This document shows, in pieces, positions 34,553 to 44,814 of a stretch of DNA of 64,000 nucleotides. Position numbers and translations under genes: made by a program. The DNA comes from Rhizoctonia solani. Taxonomy: Eukaryota > Basidiomycota > Agaricomycetes > Cantharellales > Ceratobasidiaceae. The notes beneath the pieces are model-generated. The model worked only from the letters and a program-made list of their open reading frames with translations. It was not told the DNA's origin and searched no databases. The stretch is from assembly GCF_016906535.1 (NCBI RefSeq), contig NC_057373.1, positions 3,472,001 through 3,536,000 of the forward strand, read 5' to 3'. Position 1 is the stretch's first letter. The number at the start of each line of letters is the position of its first letter.

Positions 34553-35108
34553 CTGTATATGTAGTATGATTGTTGCTCTTTCGTTGGGTGGGACTTTTTT
34601 GTGGTATTCGTGTCGAGATGCTGGTTTGTATTGTAGTTCTGTTAAGTTGAATTGACGCTATGGTTGAAGACTCGCTATGAAAATCGGCATTTATTATTCA
34701 GCAAGTCAAAAGTGTAGCACAAGGGGACAAGCTTCATATTTGTTTCGTCTAGGAATGGTATTATTAACCGAATTAAGCGCTCGGTAGAAGTAGTCTCGTC
34801 CAACACTCCTCATATTTTATTAGCTTATATCAAACGCATTTTGAAGACTATGCACACGTCTCTATGGCAAACACAAGGTCAAACTCTTGAATCAATGACG
34901 CATATATGCTCCACTTCAAGAGTATAGAACCAACTATGAATCAAAAGTTAGTTCATGCCATGGAAAAACGAATTCATTGTTGGCACCGAAACATACAGTC
35001 GCATACCACCGCGCCCAAAAATCAGATCACCGCTTCACAAACGCTACTGCGACCTAAATCTACATACCATCCCCAATGCAAACCATTTGGTGCATCGTAC
35101 CTAAACCG
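34553..35108. other. intergenic
   Basis: About 555 nt between Rgp1 and the left copy of the 1.3 kb repeat. It should hold the Rgp1 3' UTR. No coding signal seen. Confidence 0.4.
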
Positions 35109-35116
35109 ACCTAACG

Positions 35117-35188
35117 AAAAAAGGGCCGGATCTACGCAGTGGTAGCCAGTTTGCACTGACTACACCCGCGTAAATCGGGCCCTTTTTT
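35117..35188. repeat. foldback hairpin, copy 1
   Basis: Two 34 nt arms (35117-35150 and 35155-35188) are inverted complements with about five mismatches around a 4 nt loop. The arms start AAAAAAGGGCC and are flanked by CCTAAC and TTAGG, which also pair. The same structure is in copy 2. It could be the inverted-repeat tip of a mobile element, or a strong RNA hairpin. Confidence 0.8.
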
Positions 35189-35284
35189 GTTATTAGGTCA
35201 CACTCAAGTTGGATATACTGCACCTGGTTACTTGTCCTTCGGCTCCAGGGCCTTCAGATCTTGAGACCTCGAGGACGCCAGACA

Positions 35285-35345
35285 GAGCTAGAGTCAGAGC
35301 TAGAGCCAGCGTGCCGCCAGAGCCAGAGATTACCCAGAGAGTCCA
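35285..35345 (+). repeat. minisatellite inside repeat copy 1
   Basis: Short direct repeats built on AGAGCTAGAG, AGTCAGAGCTAG and AGAGCCAG. The matching place in copy 2 (42820-42900) has a related repeat based on CCAGAGTGCC, so the array evolved separately in each copy. Confidence 0.6.
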
Positions 35346-35768
35346 AGTGCCAGATATCCAAGGAGCCAAAGAGAGTCGAGTAGCCACAGATAACCGGTAC
35401 GTCCCAGGTCGGAGTCCAGAGAGGTCCAGACACAAGAAACGTCCAAAGCACAACGAGTGCGAATACAAATAAAAGTGAACATCCGACTCTTTTTGTACTT
35501 TGTGTTTCAACTTTTTTTGTATTTTATGTTTTGTATTAATCCAAAGCCCAGACCAAGAGCCAAGTCCAAAATCTATCGCAAATCGAAAAACCCCCCAGAA
35601 AGATAAAAGAAAGATAGAAAAGATTCAAAAAGATATAACATATAACATATAAAGAGAGGACAAAAAAAAGGGGGTATAGCGCAGCCAGATCTCTCTGGCT
35701 GCACACTCCACTCATTGCGCACCAGCCAACCCGGACCCTACGGTGCTGTTCATGCTCAGGCTGCTCTA

Positions 35769-36121
35769 CTACCACACTCGTTCCTCTCGCCGCTGCTCAA
35801 CACCACTTGTGTCAGACTCGAAACGCGGTCGACAGTCACTATCACAGCTACTTATAGCCCGTCCGAGCTCTGCGTCCACTACCGCTATTGCCAATTGGCC
35901 ACCCACACCCCCCTCCTCCTTCATCTTCCTTCCGAACACCTTGACACCATGCGTCACACCTCAGCAAACGGCTAATCGTACACGCTGCTTACAGTCTGTC
36001 CGCGCTTGAGCCCTGCCTTCATATGAGTCGGCGCCAATTGGCCACCGCTCGCTGTGTTTGTTTTTATGCTGTTGAGCCAGGTGCGCATAGGCTCGATGGC
36101 TAGTGTGTAGGTAGTTGTCAT
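35769..36121 (-). CDS. small protein of repeat copy 1
   Basis: ATG 36121 gives MTTTYTLAIEPMRTWLNSI and KTNTASGGQLAP, with exon 1 ending AGLKRGQT at 35993. A 53 nt GT-AG intron (35992-35940) joins VFGRKMKEEGGVGGQLAI, VDAELGRAISS and a tail ending RREERVW with TAG at 35771-35769, about 100 residues. The same gene with the same intron is in copy 2 (43437-43801), with mostly conservative differences, which argues for a real protein. The intron place and length match exactly. A TATA-like TATATAT lies 100 nt upstream. No known domain, signal peptide or membrane helix. In copy 2 a GT donor follows GRA where copy 1 has AT, so a further splice may exist there. Confidence 0.5.
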
Positions 36122-36221
36122 TGTGAGTGTGGATATGTTGGAAGATGTGAGAGTGTGTGAAGGCGAGAGAGATGTAGATAACGTGGCCAGGGCAAGGCGT
36201 CGACCCAAGGGAAGAAGGAGG

Positions 36222-36229
36222 ATATATAC
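36222..36229 (-). promoter_or_regulatory. TATA box of the repeat copy 1 small gene
   Basis: A TATATATC-type box on the minus strand about 100 nt upstream of ATG 36121. Copy 2 keeps the box at the same distance. Confidence 0.45.
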
Positions 36230-36450
36230 TCGGACGCGACGGATGCAGAGCTTGGCCGGGGTGCTAGCGCGTACTGGTTACCGATCAACTAGGGGGTGGA
36301 AGTATAGGGGTGTATAGGGGTAAGGCGAATATATGCGAGTAGAATATAGTGAACTAACCGGAGGCAAATGCTGAGCTGGAGATGCGGAATAGTTGACGCC
36401 GGAGTGCGGATGCTATAACTGGTGGTCTATTTCCCCCTTCGTTTAGCGTG

Positions 36451-37242
36451 CCATCCGTCACCTGCATCATATTTTATTAGATCATCAGGCTTTTTGTGCG
36501 ATACCTTCTTGATTGAGCATGGTTTGCGGCTCTGTTGTTCGCAATCTCTTTACATTTGAGGCTGTAATCCGGAATCCGGAGCCTGAGGAGGACCACAAGC
36601 CAAGACTTATGCGTATAGGCTTATAAGATTGCGTAACCGTGACTGTGGGCAGTCATCTACATTGTAATGCGTACTGCCCTCTCGTTCGCACGCTTATAGT
36701 TCATTTTATCCCACCCTCCTTTCCTCCTCATTCTACAGAGTTTCTCTCTTGCTATCTTTCATCTCTCACCTCCGACCCGCCTTAGAGGTCCTCCTTTCTC
36801 ACACCACCACTCTTCCTTACCATCAGGGATAGCCACCCGACCTGCGAGTCATGCTTGCGTCTCGGCTCCCCACGCTCATCCGGGCGCTACGCGCCGGATC
36901 CCCCATCTCTTCTGGTTCCTGACGGCCAAGACCTTTCGATGTGCTTATCCCCTACCATTGATATATTCCATCACCTCTTTCTATTCTACCGATACGATGG
37001 CCCGCAACAGAGCCTAAACCCCAACTTTAGATATATACAGCCTTTTAGGTAGAGGTATCTGAGTATTTTTGCCAAGTAATGAGCGCTCCGTGCGGTAACC
37101 CATGAGCCTATCTTTACATCGCATACCTCACAGGACATCAAATTTAATGTATTTATACGAACCATCTTTCAATGTAAATAGAAGCATAACGCAATGGTCA
37201 CAAACTACTTATAAATCTACTAATGTCATCCCTTTAATGGAT
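36451..37242. other. intergenic
   Basis: About 790 nt. The first 120 nt keep faint similarity to the sequence right of repeat copy 2. A pyrimidine-rich stretch lies at about 36710-36800. No convincing gene; a 65-codon frame at 36855 lacks any motif. Confidence 0.4.
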
Positions 37243-38542
37243 TTACCTATAGACTCCTGTCCAACTTCGTGATAGCGTGAATCCTATAGCAATCCCCACA
37301 ATCAATCCAGGACCGCCAATTACTTCGGCGATCTGGCACGCCTTGTCAGCTAGCTTGATCGCAAAGTTTCTGTGACTTATATCTTGGTGAAATAGCTTTT
37401 GGTCCTCTTCTACAGCTTCGGGTGGTAATCCGGCTAGTTTACGTGAATAAACCATGGCAGGTAGTCCTATATATGGTACGTCAGAGTTATCTTAAGGGGA
37501 CATATAAATAAGTTTACCGTCAATAGAACGGATATTATGCTTGCTCCAATAGTCTTTTATTCCTTTCGGTGTGTGATCATCTTTGGAAGGGTCAGATTCA
37601 GAAGGAATGAAGTCAAAGTGAGAAAGCGTCGATGTTGCCTCAAACTCCTCTATTCACATCTCATCATTAGTTCTATAATATTTAAGAATGAAACACTACT
37701 TGACCCGCCTCGGTTGTTTGCAAAGTAACGATCAGCTTCTTCAAGTGGTGCCGCGATTCTCTGCAATAGAGTGCGTTCTCCGGCAGGCTCGTAAAGTGGA
37801 ACCGAGTAACCGCAAGACTAGGGAAATTTTCTATAAGGCTTCACGGAAACGCTCGAGAGATTTGTATTGCCTACAGATCCAACTTTATGAACATTGACCA
37901 CTACGGCAGCCCGAGAGCCAACGATTCTTTCTTCGGGAGGTATAAGTTCGTTGTATCGTGGCGAGCCGAGTTCGTGAACTTGACCTAGCACTGGATTGTT
38001 AGCTAACATCAATTCAAGGGGGCTGCATCAAATTCCGACCAGTTCCAAAAAGACGAACGATCCGAGGTGGCCCATCAAAAGCGTTGAATCTGTAGACAGC
38101 GTCCGCTAGTATCTTTTGGTCAATCTATACACTGACATGTAGTTACTTACAGCACCGTAATTCGTTGGTTCTCCCGGAGGTGTGAAGCAGTCTCCACGCC
38201 TACGAATGAAAGATGTGCCCTCAGCTCTGCAACATGATTTGAACCGTACCATCAAAACAAGTCTACTTACCTGAGCCGGTCAAGTCTTGCCAAAAGAACG
38301 TTTTGTTGTCTATGATCTTGAAAGTTCCCAGTACACCCTTGGGTGAGATGTTGATGTGCCCGTTCGCACTGAGCGGTGCCGTTGCTACCCAGAAGCATCT
38401 CTGTTCCTGGATCCACCTAAGAGAGACACAAGTTTGAGCGTGATTCATTTGGTCTTCAAATACAACGATAAGATTTGACGACGTCGTCGTGTTTGACTCA
38501 CGGTATCAAATTATCAGGTATAACATCGAAGAATTTACCCAT
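37243..38542 (-). CDS. pyridoxamine 5'-phosphate oxidase-like FMN-binding protein
   Basis: A split-barrel flavoprotein of the Alr4036/PNPOx-like group; the reaction is unknown. ATG 38542 gives MGKFFDVIPDNLIP, spliced to WIQEQRCFWVATAPLSANGH, NISPKGVLGTFKIIDNKTFF and WQDLTGSG, then RRGDCFTPPGEPTNYGAVS, VYRFNAFDGPPRIVRLFG, VLGQVHELGSPRYNELIPPE and SRAAVVVNVHKVGS, CGYSVPLYEPAGERTLLQR and DYWSKHNIRSIDG. These match the order of family motifs (ATAPL, SPKG, LTGSG, FNAF-GPPRIVRLFG, CGYSVP). The last exon adds LPAMVYSRKLAGLPPEA and a C-terminal hydrophobic helix (VIGGPGLIVGIAIGFTLS), stop at 37245-37243. The tail helix suggests membrane attachment. Many short introns are present. Confidence 0.85.
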
Positions 38543-40221
38543 AGTGCAAGTGTGCTCGTAATCGAAAGGATAGATGAAGCGGTATCAACTGGAGGTATAT
38601 ATATATCCAGCTTATATAGGGCATATCTTCAAATGGGCGCCACGCGGGATGCAATGTTAGGACACATGTTCAAAGACCTATCTCCGGAACAATTAGTCAT
38701 GTGGAGGTTGCTGTCATTACTAAGAGCTTAATATTAGGATCTCTTGGCGAAGAATACTGAAATATATATCCCATGACTTGACCAAATTGCGCTCAGCTCA
38801 GGACCACACCGACACGTGCTAGATCTATCTCAGGCTTAATCATAGATACGACATATAGTTTGGAAGGTTGATTTATCACATTGAATTAGGTAAAATAGAC
38901 ACATATGCCTTATTTGATGAGTATATGCGCGCATCCACTGGTAACATTTCAGCCTTAATTATCCGGTGGCCGAAGCACCCAAATGAGCCAGACAGCACAC
39001 GGCGCTTACATAGGCAATATTATCATTTCTTCTTGCTGGGATCGGATGAAATACAGCGGTGATTTTATCCGTCTAGATGGTTAACGTTAATTATTCCACG
39101 CCACGCCGAGTCACATTCACTGCACAATTCGAATATAGGGACCCCAGCGACTCCTTTCGGTTTGGAGCAGATCAAATGTGAGACTCGCATGGAAATTGAT
39201 ATTAGATTCTTACTACAACCAGATAAACAAATACTGCAGTCAAACATTGCAGTGAAATGACCAGAGGTGGTTTTAGAACTACTTTGGGTATGTGCAAATT
39301 TATGGGTCAGCGTGAAGCGGAGGCAGGTTTGTTCTATAATTAGTTTCTATTCGATCTTTATCCTACTGGACCATACACACACGTACCATATATGAAGTAC
39401 TCTCCGATGGTCTTTATGATTATACCTTGTACTTTTGATGACACTAACTACATTATGACCCAAAAAACTGTAAGTTTATCTTTAGTATATTTTTCCTAGC
39501 GAGCAAATGGTCATTTGACAGGATTTTAAGTGTGCGGCTCAACTGCAAATGTTCAAAGTCCAAATTCTTCGTTGGGCTTGCGTCCGGGCGATATTTTAAG
39601 TAGCCACAAATATAAATGCCTCATTCAGGACGATCTGGGAGTGGAACGGTACATAACGGGCAGAAATGACCTCGTATAGACATGCTTCATGTCAGACAAC
39701 GGATCCCCAGATCCCGAGGAAGCTACACTGCCACCTCTGGGGAATGCCCAGGATTTGATTAAAATGACCAATTACTGTGTGGAGCGGCTCCGTGAACCGC
39801 ATGCTATTTATCTTGTATGAAGCTAACCAATAGTTGGACACCAGCCCGTCACTTCACTGACCCAGTTTGAAAACACTCGCCATAAATGAGCGCAACCTTA
39901 AAGTAAATGTTACGGCCCTTGGGCAAGTAACAAGTTTAAACCCTCACGCGTAGTACATCCATAGAGCATTGGCCGGTTGATACACATGAATCTTTTAAAT
40001 TATTCCCAATGTATATTTCCTCTGCTGCTCAAAAGTACTATATATTGAGTCTATTGAATAACTTATGAGCATACATGAGTAAACGATTATAAGGAGAGAC
40101 CTGGAGTGCTCAGGACCTCCAATCTCTAGATCCGAAATGTACGCTGAGATTTACCCGGTCAGCGAGCCCTTGGGAGATTTTCGAGTCCCTGTATAGATAC
40201 CTAGTGTTAAAGCTCAAAAAA
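38543..40221. other. intergenic, 1.7 kb
   Basis: Between the starts and ends of two minus-strand genes. AT-rich with short unrelated frames on both strands. It should hold the promoter of the flavoprotein gene. No gene, RNA or repeat was recognised. Confidence 0.45.
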
Positions 40222-41846
40222 CTACAGATTAATCATTTCAGACTCCCAGTCATCCATTTTCCTTGTCAACGGTGGAAGGTTCCGTATTTCAACCCAATCG
40301 TTGCTCGAAAGCGCTCCGCAGTTCTTGCGTTTGGGAAGCACAACCCACCAAGGTGCGAATTCCGATGTCCAGCTGTGCCAATCGTGGGTAGGTGGCGAGC
40401 GTGCTGGCTCTGTTCTGTACCTCAATGATTCCGGTGAGTCGTCCGTTTGGGGTTCCGGAAGTGGGTCAGATTGGCGTGCAGTTTCGACGCTGGTAATCCA
40501 TTTGGCGAAATCCGGCCGCTCGGGTATATCAAGAGATGTATAATAGGTTGAGCGACTTGATTGTGCCGGTTCGACAGAGCCGGAATGTAGTGAATCACCG
40601 CGGATCGAAAAAGATATTGACGCACGAGAGTAAGCGTCACGGAAGTTTAGTATATCGCATGACTCTGCCTCGGAATCATCAGATAGATTATTGTAAGTGT
40701 CGACTTCATCAGTATAGCTTTCCTCGATTGCATTTGCGGGTAGGCGAGTAGGGTTTGAAGAAGTCTCTTGTATCGATGGATGGTCCACGCTGTGGTCTGA
40801 AGAGCGAGCGATCATCAACCGGGTTGAGATTGGAGTTGTGGGATGTCCATGGGATGCGGAATCTTCCAGTTGATCTGTTCTGGATGGTGCTTCCTTCCAG
40901 GCATCCATGAGGGCATGATAAATGATGGAGAGGTCAGAAAAGAGCTCCCTGGTTATCGGGAGTACCTCTCCAGGGATGTCCATATGACTTTCGATTTTCG
41001 GTACTGCGTTCAAAATTACCGCGTACGGGTGAACATGGGAGCAAAGCACAGGAAAGTTGGGATATGGGGGATAGTGCAAATCGCGAACTGGGTGGCCAGT
41101 CGTAGTGGTTTGCCACTGACGGCGAACGATAGGGACCTTCTCGGTATTCAACAGGAGTGGAACAAATCTATACGAATAACCTGATAACCTGGCGGGAAAC
41201 CACTACTCCAGGATTCAACAAGTTAGCCCAATAGTTCAAGTAATTTAGCACGTACATCGGGGCTGCGAAAATCAGGCCATGGACCATCTATAGATTCCCT
41301 TCTCCGTTCGTCTATGAGAGTAAGTATCTTACCCTTAATTCGACGAACATCCTCCTCGATGGGGATAAGAACCCAACCACTCGGCGTGGCGTCAAAGGAA
41401 CAATGAATGTCGGATCTCACTAGCAAGTGGATGAGGAACAGGGAGATTAATTCAAACAAGATGCTTACGAAAGAGATTGAACCAACGACTGTTTGGATTT
41501 ATCTTGCGACCTAGGGCGTATTGAAGGCGGGCCAACTTGGACCGCCAGGTCAGCTATTTTGGAATTGAAAACGAGAAAATACCAGTACCTGCGATGCTTT
41601 AGTTTCATTGGCTATCAAACAGGCTATTATGATAGCAATACTAGGTGCTGTTTCACCCGTAATTAAACAGCGTCGTCCATGGAGTGAAACGCTCTCTACC
41701 GCATTGTACTCTTCCGCCCGTACCGTTGCGTTATTCACCGAGTGCGCATGCCGCCACCAGTCGACAGATAGATCTTCTATACCTGGATCTGAGTCTACAA
41801 TGTCGTCATCGGTTATGCGAATTGGCGTCTCAGTTGTATCAGTCAT
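40222..41846 (-). CDS. HNH-type nuclease-like protein with VHPY region
   Basis: ATG 41846 gives MTDTTETPIRITDDD and VRAEEYNAVESVSLHGRRCLI. The HNH-like block reads CLITGETAPSIAIIIACLIAN, then after a 35 nt intron WRSKLARLQYALGRKINPNS, RWNLF, and after another intron RSDIHCSFDATPSGWVLIP. Family members usually have AH at the place of AC in IIACLIA, then N and DIH; so the first catalytic His seems replaced by Cys. The 3' exon (41151-40222) continues with HYPPYPNFPVLCSHVHPY and AVILNAVPKI, which in fungal relatives follows the nuclease block, then a long Ser-rich disordered tail. It ends KMDDWESEMINL. The intron at about 41152-41222 joining the two parts is inferred. Such fungal proteins are numerous; their function is unknown. 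Confidence 0.7.
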
Positions 41847-42610
41847 GGTTGATTTGGAAGCACGGAGCGCGCCGCGTATGTAAGCTTGGCGCCTAATTAT
41901 AAGTAGGTCACCCTTGAACCACAACGGTTGTGCAAACAAGTAGTGCATCGCGTGTGAGCACCTTGAGTCCACAATAATTCTCTATCCAGTTTTTCTAAGA
42001 AGCTTTAATCCATTTTAACTATAGTACTTGCGCCGATATGCTGGGCTGTATTTTATTCTTGTTAGACTGGATCTACATTATGGTTGGAGCCTTTGTTATG
42101 GATGTCAGCGACTGTTCAATAGCAACTAGGTTTAGATGATTGTACATATACGAATCTTTCGGCCAATCATGATGGGTGCCTTGCTTAACAATTATTGGGA
42201 GATATAATAGGTCGCTTGGCATTTCAGCGCAAGAGTTATTTCTCATCTCTGATTTATCTGATAGTTATTAGCCAAACTGGGCAATTGGTAGAAGCAGCCC
42301 CCGTGTCTTTGATGTTTTATTGGTGGTTTAAGACAGACCTGCTTCGAATGCTATGTACATGTTTTTATGATAACATAATGTAAGTCTCTTGAAATATAGA
42401 TGCATGTATGCGCCGTTTCAAGAGGGCGGTACTAACCATGAATCGCAACTTGCACACCATGAAATAATAAACTCAGTGTTGGGAGCTGGAACATGTACTA
42501 GCGTACTACCAAATCTCGACATCAGGCCACAACTCCACAAAAGTTGCCTCAGCTTGAAGCCAAACACCGTCTTCAATGGGGGCCTTTTAGCGCAAGATTC
42601 CTAAGTAAGA
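41847..42610. other. intergenic
   Basis: About 760 nt between the HNH-like gene start and repeat copy 2. It should hold the HNH gene promoter. No coding evidence. Confidence 0.4.
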
Positions 42611-42620
42611 TGACCTAACG

Positions 42621-42694
42621 AAAAAAAGGGCCGGATCTACGCAGTGGTAGTCAGTGAAAACTGACTACAACCGCGTAAATCCGGCCCTTTTTTT
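42621..42694. repeat. foldback hairpin, copy 2
   Basis: Two 35 nt arms (42621-42655 and 42660-42694) are inverted complements with only three mismatches around a GAAA loop. The arms start AAAAAAAGGGCCGGAT. It is better preserved than copy 1, so copy 2 may be younger or closer to the source. Confidence 0.85.
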
Positions 42695-42819
42695 CTTATC
42701 AGTGTCAAGCTCAAGTTGGACATACTGCACCTGGTTCGTCCGATACTACCTGTCCTTCGGTTCCAGGGCCTTTGGATCTTGAGGTCTCGAATCCCAGAGA
42801 TAAAACCAGAACCAGAGAG

Positions 42820-42900
42820 TCGCCAAAGTCAGAGAGCCACCAGAACCAGAGAATCGCCAGAGTGCCAGAGTGCCAGAATGCCAGAGTTTCAGATAGCCAA
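42820..42900 (+). repeat. minisatellite inside repeat copy 2
   Basis: Short tandem units based on CCAGAGTGCC and AACCAGAGAATCGCC. It sits at the same place as the array in copy 1 but has a different unit mix. Confidence 0.65.
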
Positions 42901-43436
42901 GGAGCCCAAGAGAGTCGAGTAGCCACAGATACCCAGTGCACCCCAAATACAAGTCCAAAGAGGTCGATAGTATAGCCAAGTTGGGTATCCAGGTCTTCAT
43001 GTCCCAATGTCTTCATGTCGAATCCGGATTCCTATGGATCTCTGCGAACAAGCGGTTAGTCTCAGCAAACAAGTCCGAGTCCACAAACATCAGCGTGCTA
43101 GACAGACATAGGAAATGTCCAGAGTACAACGAGTGCGAATACAAATACAAGTAAACATCCGAGTCTTTTTTTGTACTTTATGTTTTCGACTTTTTTTGTG
43201 GTTTTGTGGTTTTGTGTCAGTCCGAAGCCAAGGCAGAGATCCAAGTCCAGAGTCCATCATAGATCGGAACGAGAAATGAGAGAAAAATAGATAAAAGATA
43301 AAAAGAAATGAAGAAAAGATAAAAAAAAAAAAAAAAAAAGATAGGGGTATGGCACAGCCAGAGAGATCTGGCTGCGCCCACTCATCGCGAGTCAGCCCGC
43401 GCCGGACTCTACCGTAATGCCTACGCTCAGGCTGTT

Positions 43437-43801
43437 CTACCACCACACACGCTCCTCTCGCCGCTGCTCAACACCACTTGTGTCAAACTCCGAATGCGGT
43501 CGACAGTCACTATCATAGCTACTTACAGCTCGTCCGAGCTCTGCCTCTACTACCTCTATCGCTACTGCCAATTGGCCACCTACATCCCCCTTCCCCTTCC
43601 TCGTCTTTCCAGACAGCTGCTTGATACCGTCCGTCACATCTCAGCAAACAGTTGATCGCATACGTTGCTTACAGTCTGTCCGCGCTTGAACCCTGCCTTC
43701 ATACGAGTCGGCGCCAATTGGCCACCGCTCGCTGTGTTTGTTTTTATGCTGTTGAGCCAGGTGCGCATGGGCTCGATTGCTAGTGTGTGGATAGTTGTCA
43801 T
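43437..43801 (-). CDS. small protein of repeat copy 2
   Basis: Paralogue of the small gene in copy 1. ATG 43801 gives MTTIHTLAIEPMRTWLNSI and KTNTASGGQLAP, exon 1 ending AGFKRGQT at 43673. The 53 nt intron (43672-43620) joins QLSGKTRKGKGDVGGQLAV, VVEAELGRA and, if unspliced, a tail ending RREERVWW with TAG at 43439-43437, about 104 residues. Both copies keep frame, intron place and length. No recognised domain. The strongest identity is in LAIEPMRTWLNSIKTNTASG and GGQLA. Confidence 0.5.
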
Positions 43802-43902
43802 TGTGAATGTGAATATGTTGGAAGATGTGAGAGCGTATGAGAGCGAGAGATGCAGATAACGTGGCCAGGGCAAGGAGTCGACCCAAGGGGAGGGGACAGG
43901 AA

Positions 43903-43910
43903 TATATATA
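43903..43910 (-). promoter_or_regulatory. TATA box of the repeat copy 2 small gene
   Basis: TATATATA about 100 nt upstream of ATG 43801, matching the place of the box in copy 1. Confidence 0.45.
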
Positions 43911-44133
43911 CTCGGACGTGACGGATGCAGAGCTCGGCCGGGATGTTAGCGCGGACTGGCTAGAGATGGAGTAGGGGGTAGAAGTATAGGGGTGTATAGG
44001 GGTAAGGTGAATATATGCGAGTAGAATATAGTGAACTGGCCGGAGGCAAATGCGGAGCCGGAGATACGGAATAGTTGACGCCGGAGTGTGGATGCTATAA
44101 CTGATTATCTAGCTTGTCCCTTCGTCCAGCACG

Positions 44134-44814
44134 TTGTCTAATAGCTTTACTATGTGTCAATAGGTCCTCAGGACTTCCGTGTGACACACCCTTGATTCAA
44201 CACTATTTGTGGCCCTTTGAGACTGTGACTGGGTCGTTCGCCATCCTTTTGCATACTTCGATATTGGCTTTTGGATGTATTCAGTGGTAATCAAACACCG
44301 CAGTGAGGCGGCCAGATTACTGTATACCCATATGTACAAAACCTTTTAAATTGGAATGAGGCAAACGCATACCCGCTTTATATTTAGCGTTATGTACTGA
44401 AAGTAGAATTGATAGAAAATACAACTAATAAAGTTACGAGACTGTCTTCCGTAAAGTCTTACTAGCCAATTTATGGATGGGCGACAGCATTTCAAGCACC
44501 ACATCCCCGAAATGCCCAAAGTCTGAACCCGCCCATTGGTCCTGTGCCCAAGCGATAGTTTAAATAATCCCGAAACAGACAAGTGCGACCAAAGGGCTTC
44601 ATTTAGGTCAATTTGTGAGTTAAATAACATTTGGCGGTCAGAAACGCCCCCATATGAACGCGTCCATGGCAGAACCTGGCAGCGGATCTCCGGCCTCAAG
44701 GAAGCTACACTGCTACTGCACGTGACGAGATAAACGTGACTTGGTATAACGAGAGTGACGAGACAAGGATCTTCGCCCACCCATCCCAACCACCATCCCT
44801 AGATTTTGCCCAAG
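44134..44814. other. intergenic, promoter of the Gdt1-like gene
   Basis: About 680 nt right of repeat copy 2. The right end is the leader of the Gdt1-like gene. A 147-codon minus-strand frame (44789-44346) has no motif and is not supported. Confidence 0.4.

Larger units (their letters stand above)
35109..36450 (-). repeat. repeat element, copy 1 (about 1.3 kb)
   Basis: Diverged duplicate of 42611-44133, same orientation. Shared order: a CCTAAC-flanked foldback hairpin (35117-35188); AAGTTGGA(T/C)ATACTGCACCTGG; a minisatellite of AGAGC-CAG-like units (about 35285-35345); ACGAGTGCGAATACAAAT; an A-rich stretch; a CAGCCAGA block; then a conserved minus-strand small gene (36121-35769) and its upstream region to GTTGACGCCGGAGTG...GATGCTATAAC near 36420. 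Weaker similarity runs on to about 36570. The orientation is given by the gene. The class is unknown: no transposase is visible, so it may be a non-autonomous element or a segmental duplication. Confidence 0.85.
42611..44133 (-). repeat. repeat element, copy 2 (about 1.5 kb)
   Basis: Diverged duplicate of 35109-36450, same orientation, with the same order of parts: foldback hairpin (42621-42694), AAGTTGGACATACTGCACCTGG, minisatellite (42820-42900), ACGAGTGCGAATACAAAT, a run of 19 A at 43321, the CAGCCAGA block, a small minus-strand gene (43801-43437) and the shared end near GATGCTATAAC (about 44103). It is longer than copy 1, partly by an insert at about 42960-43100. Faint similarity continues to about 44240. 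Confidence 0.85.

Noticed and set aside
44346..44789. 147-codon minus-strand frame
   Set aside because: Lies in the promoter of the Gdt1-like gene, no motif, ends in a hydrophobic run without coding character.
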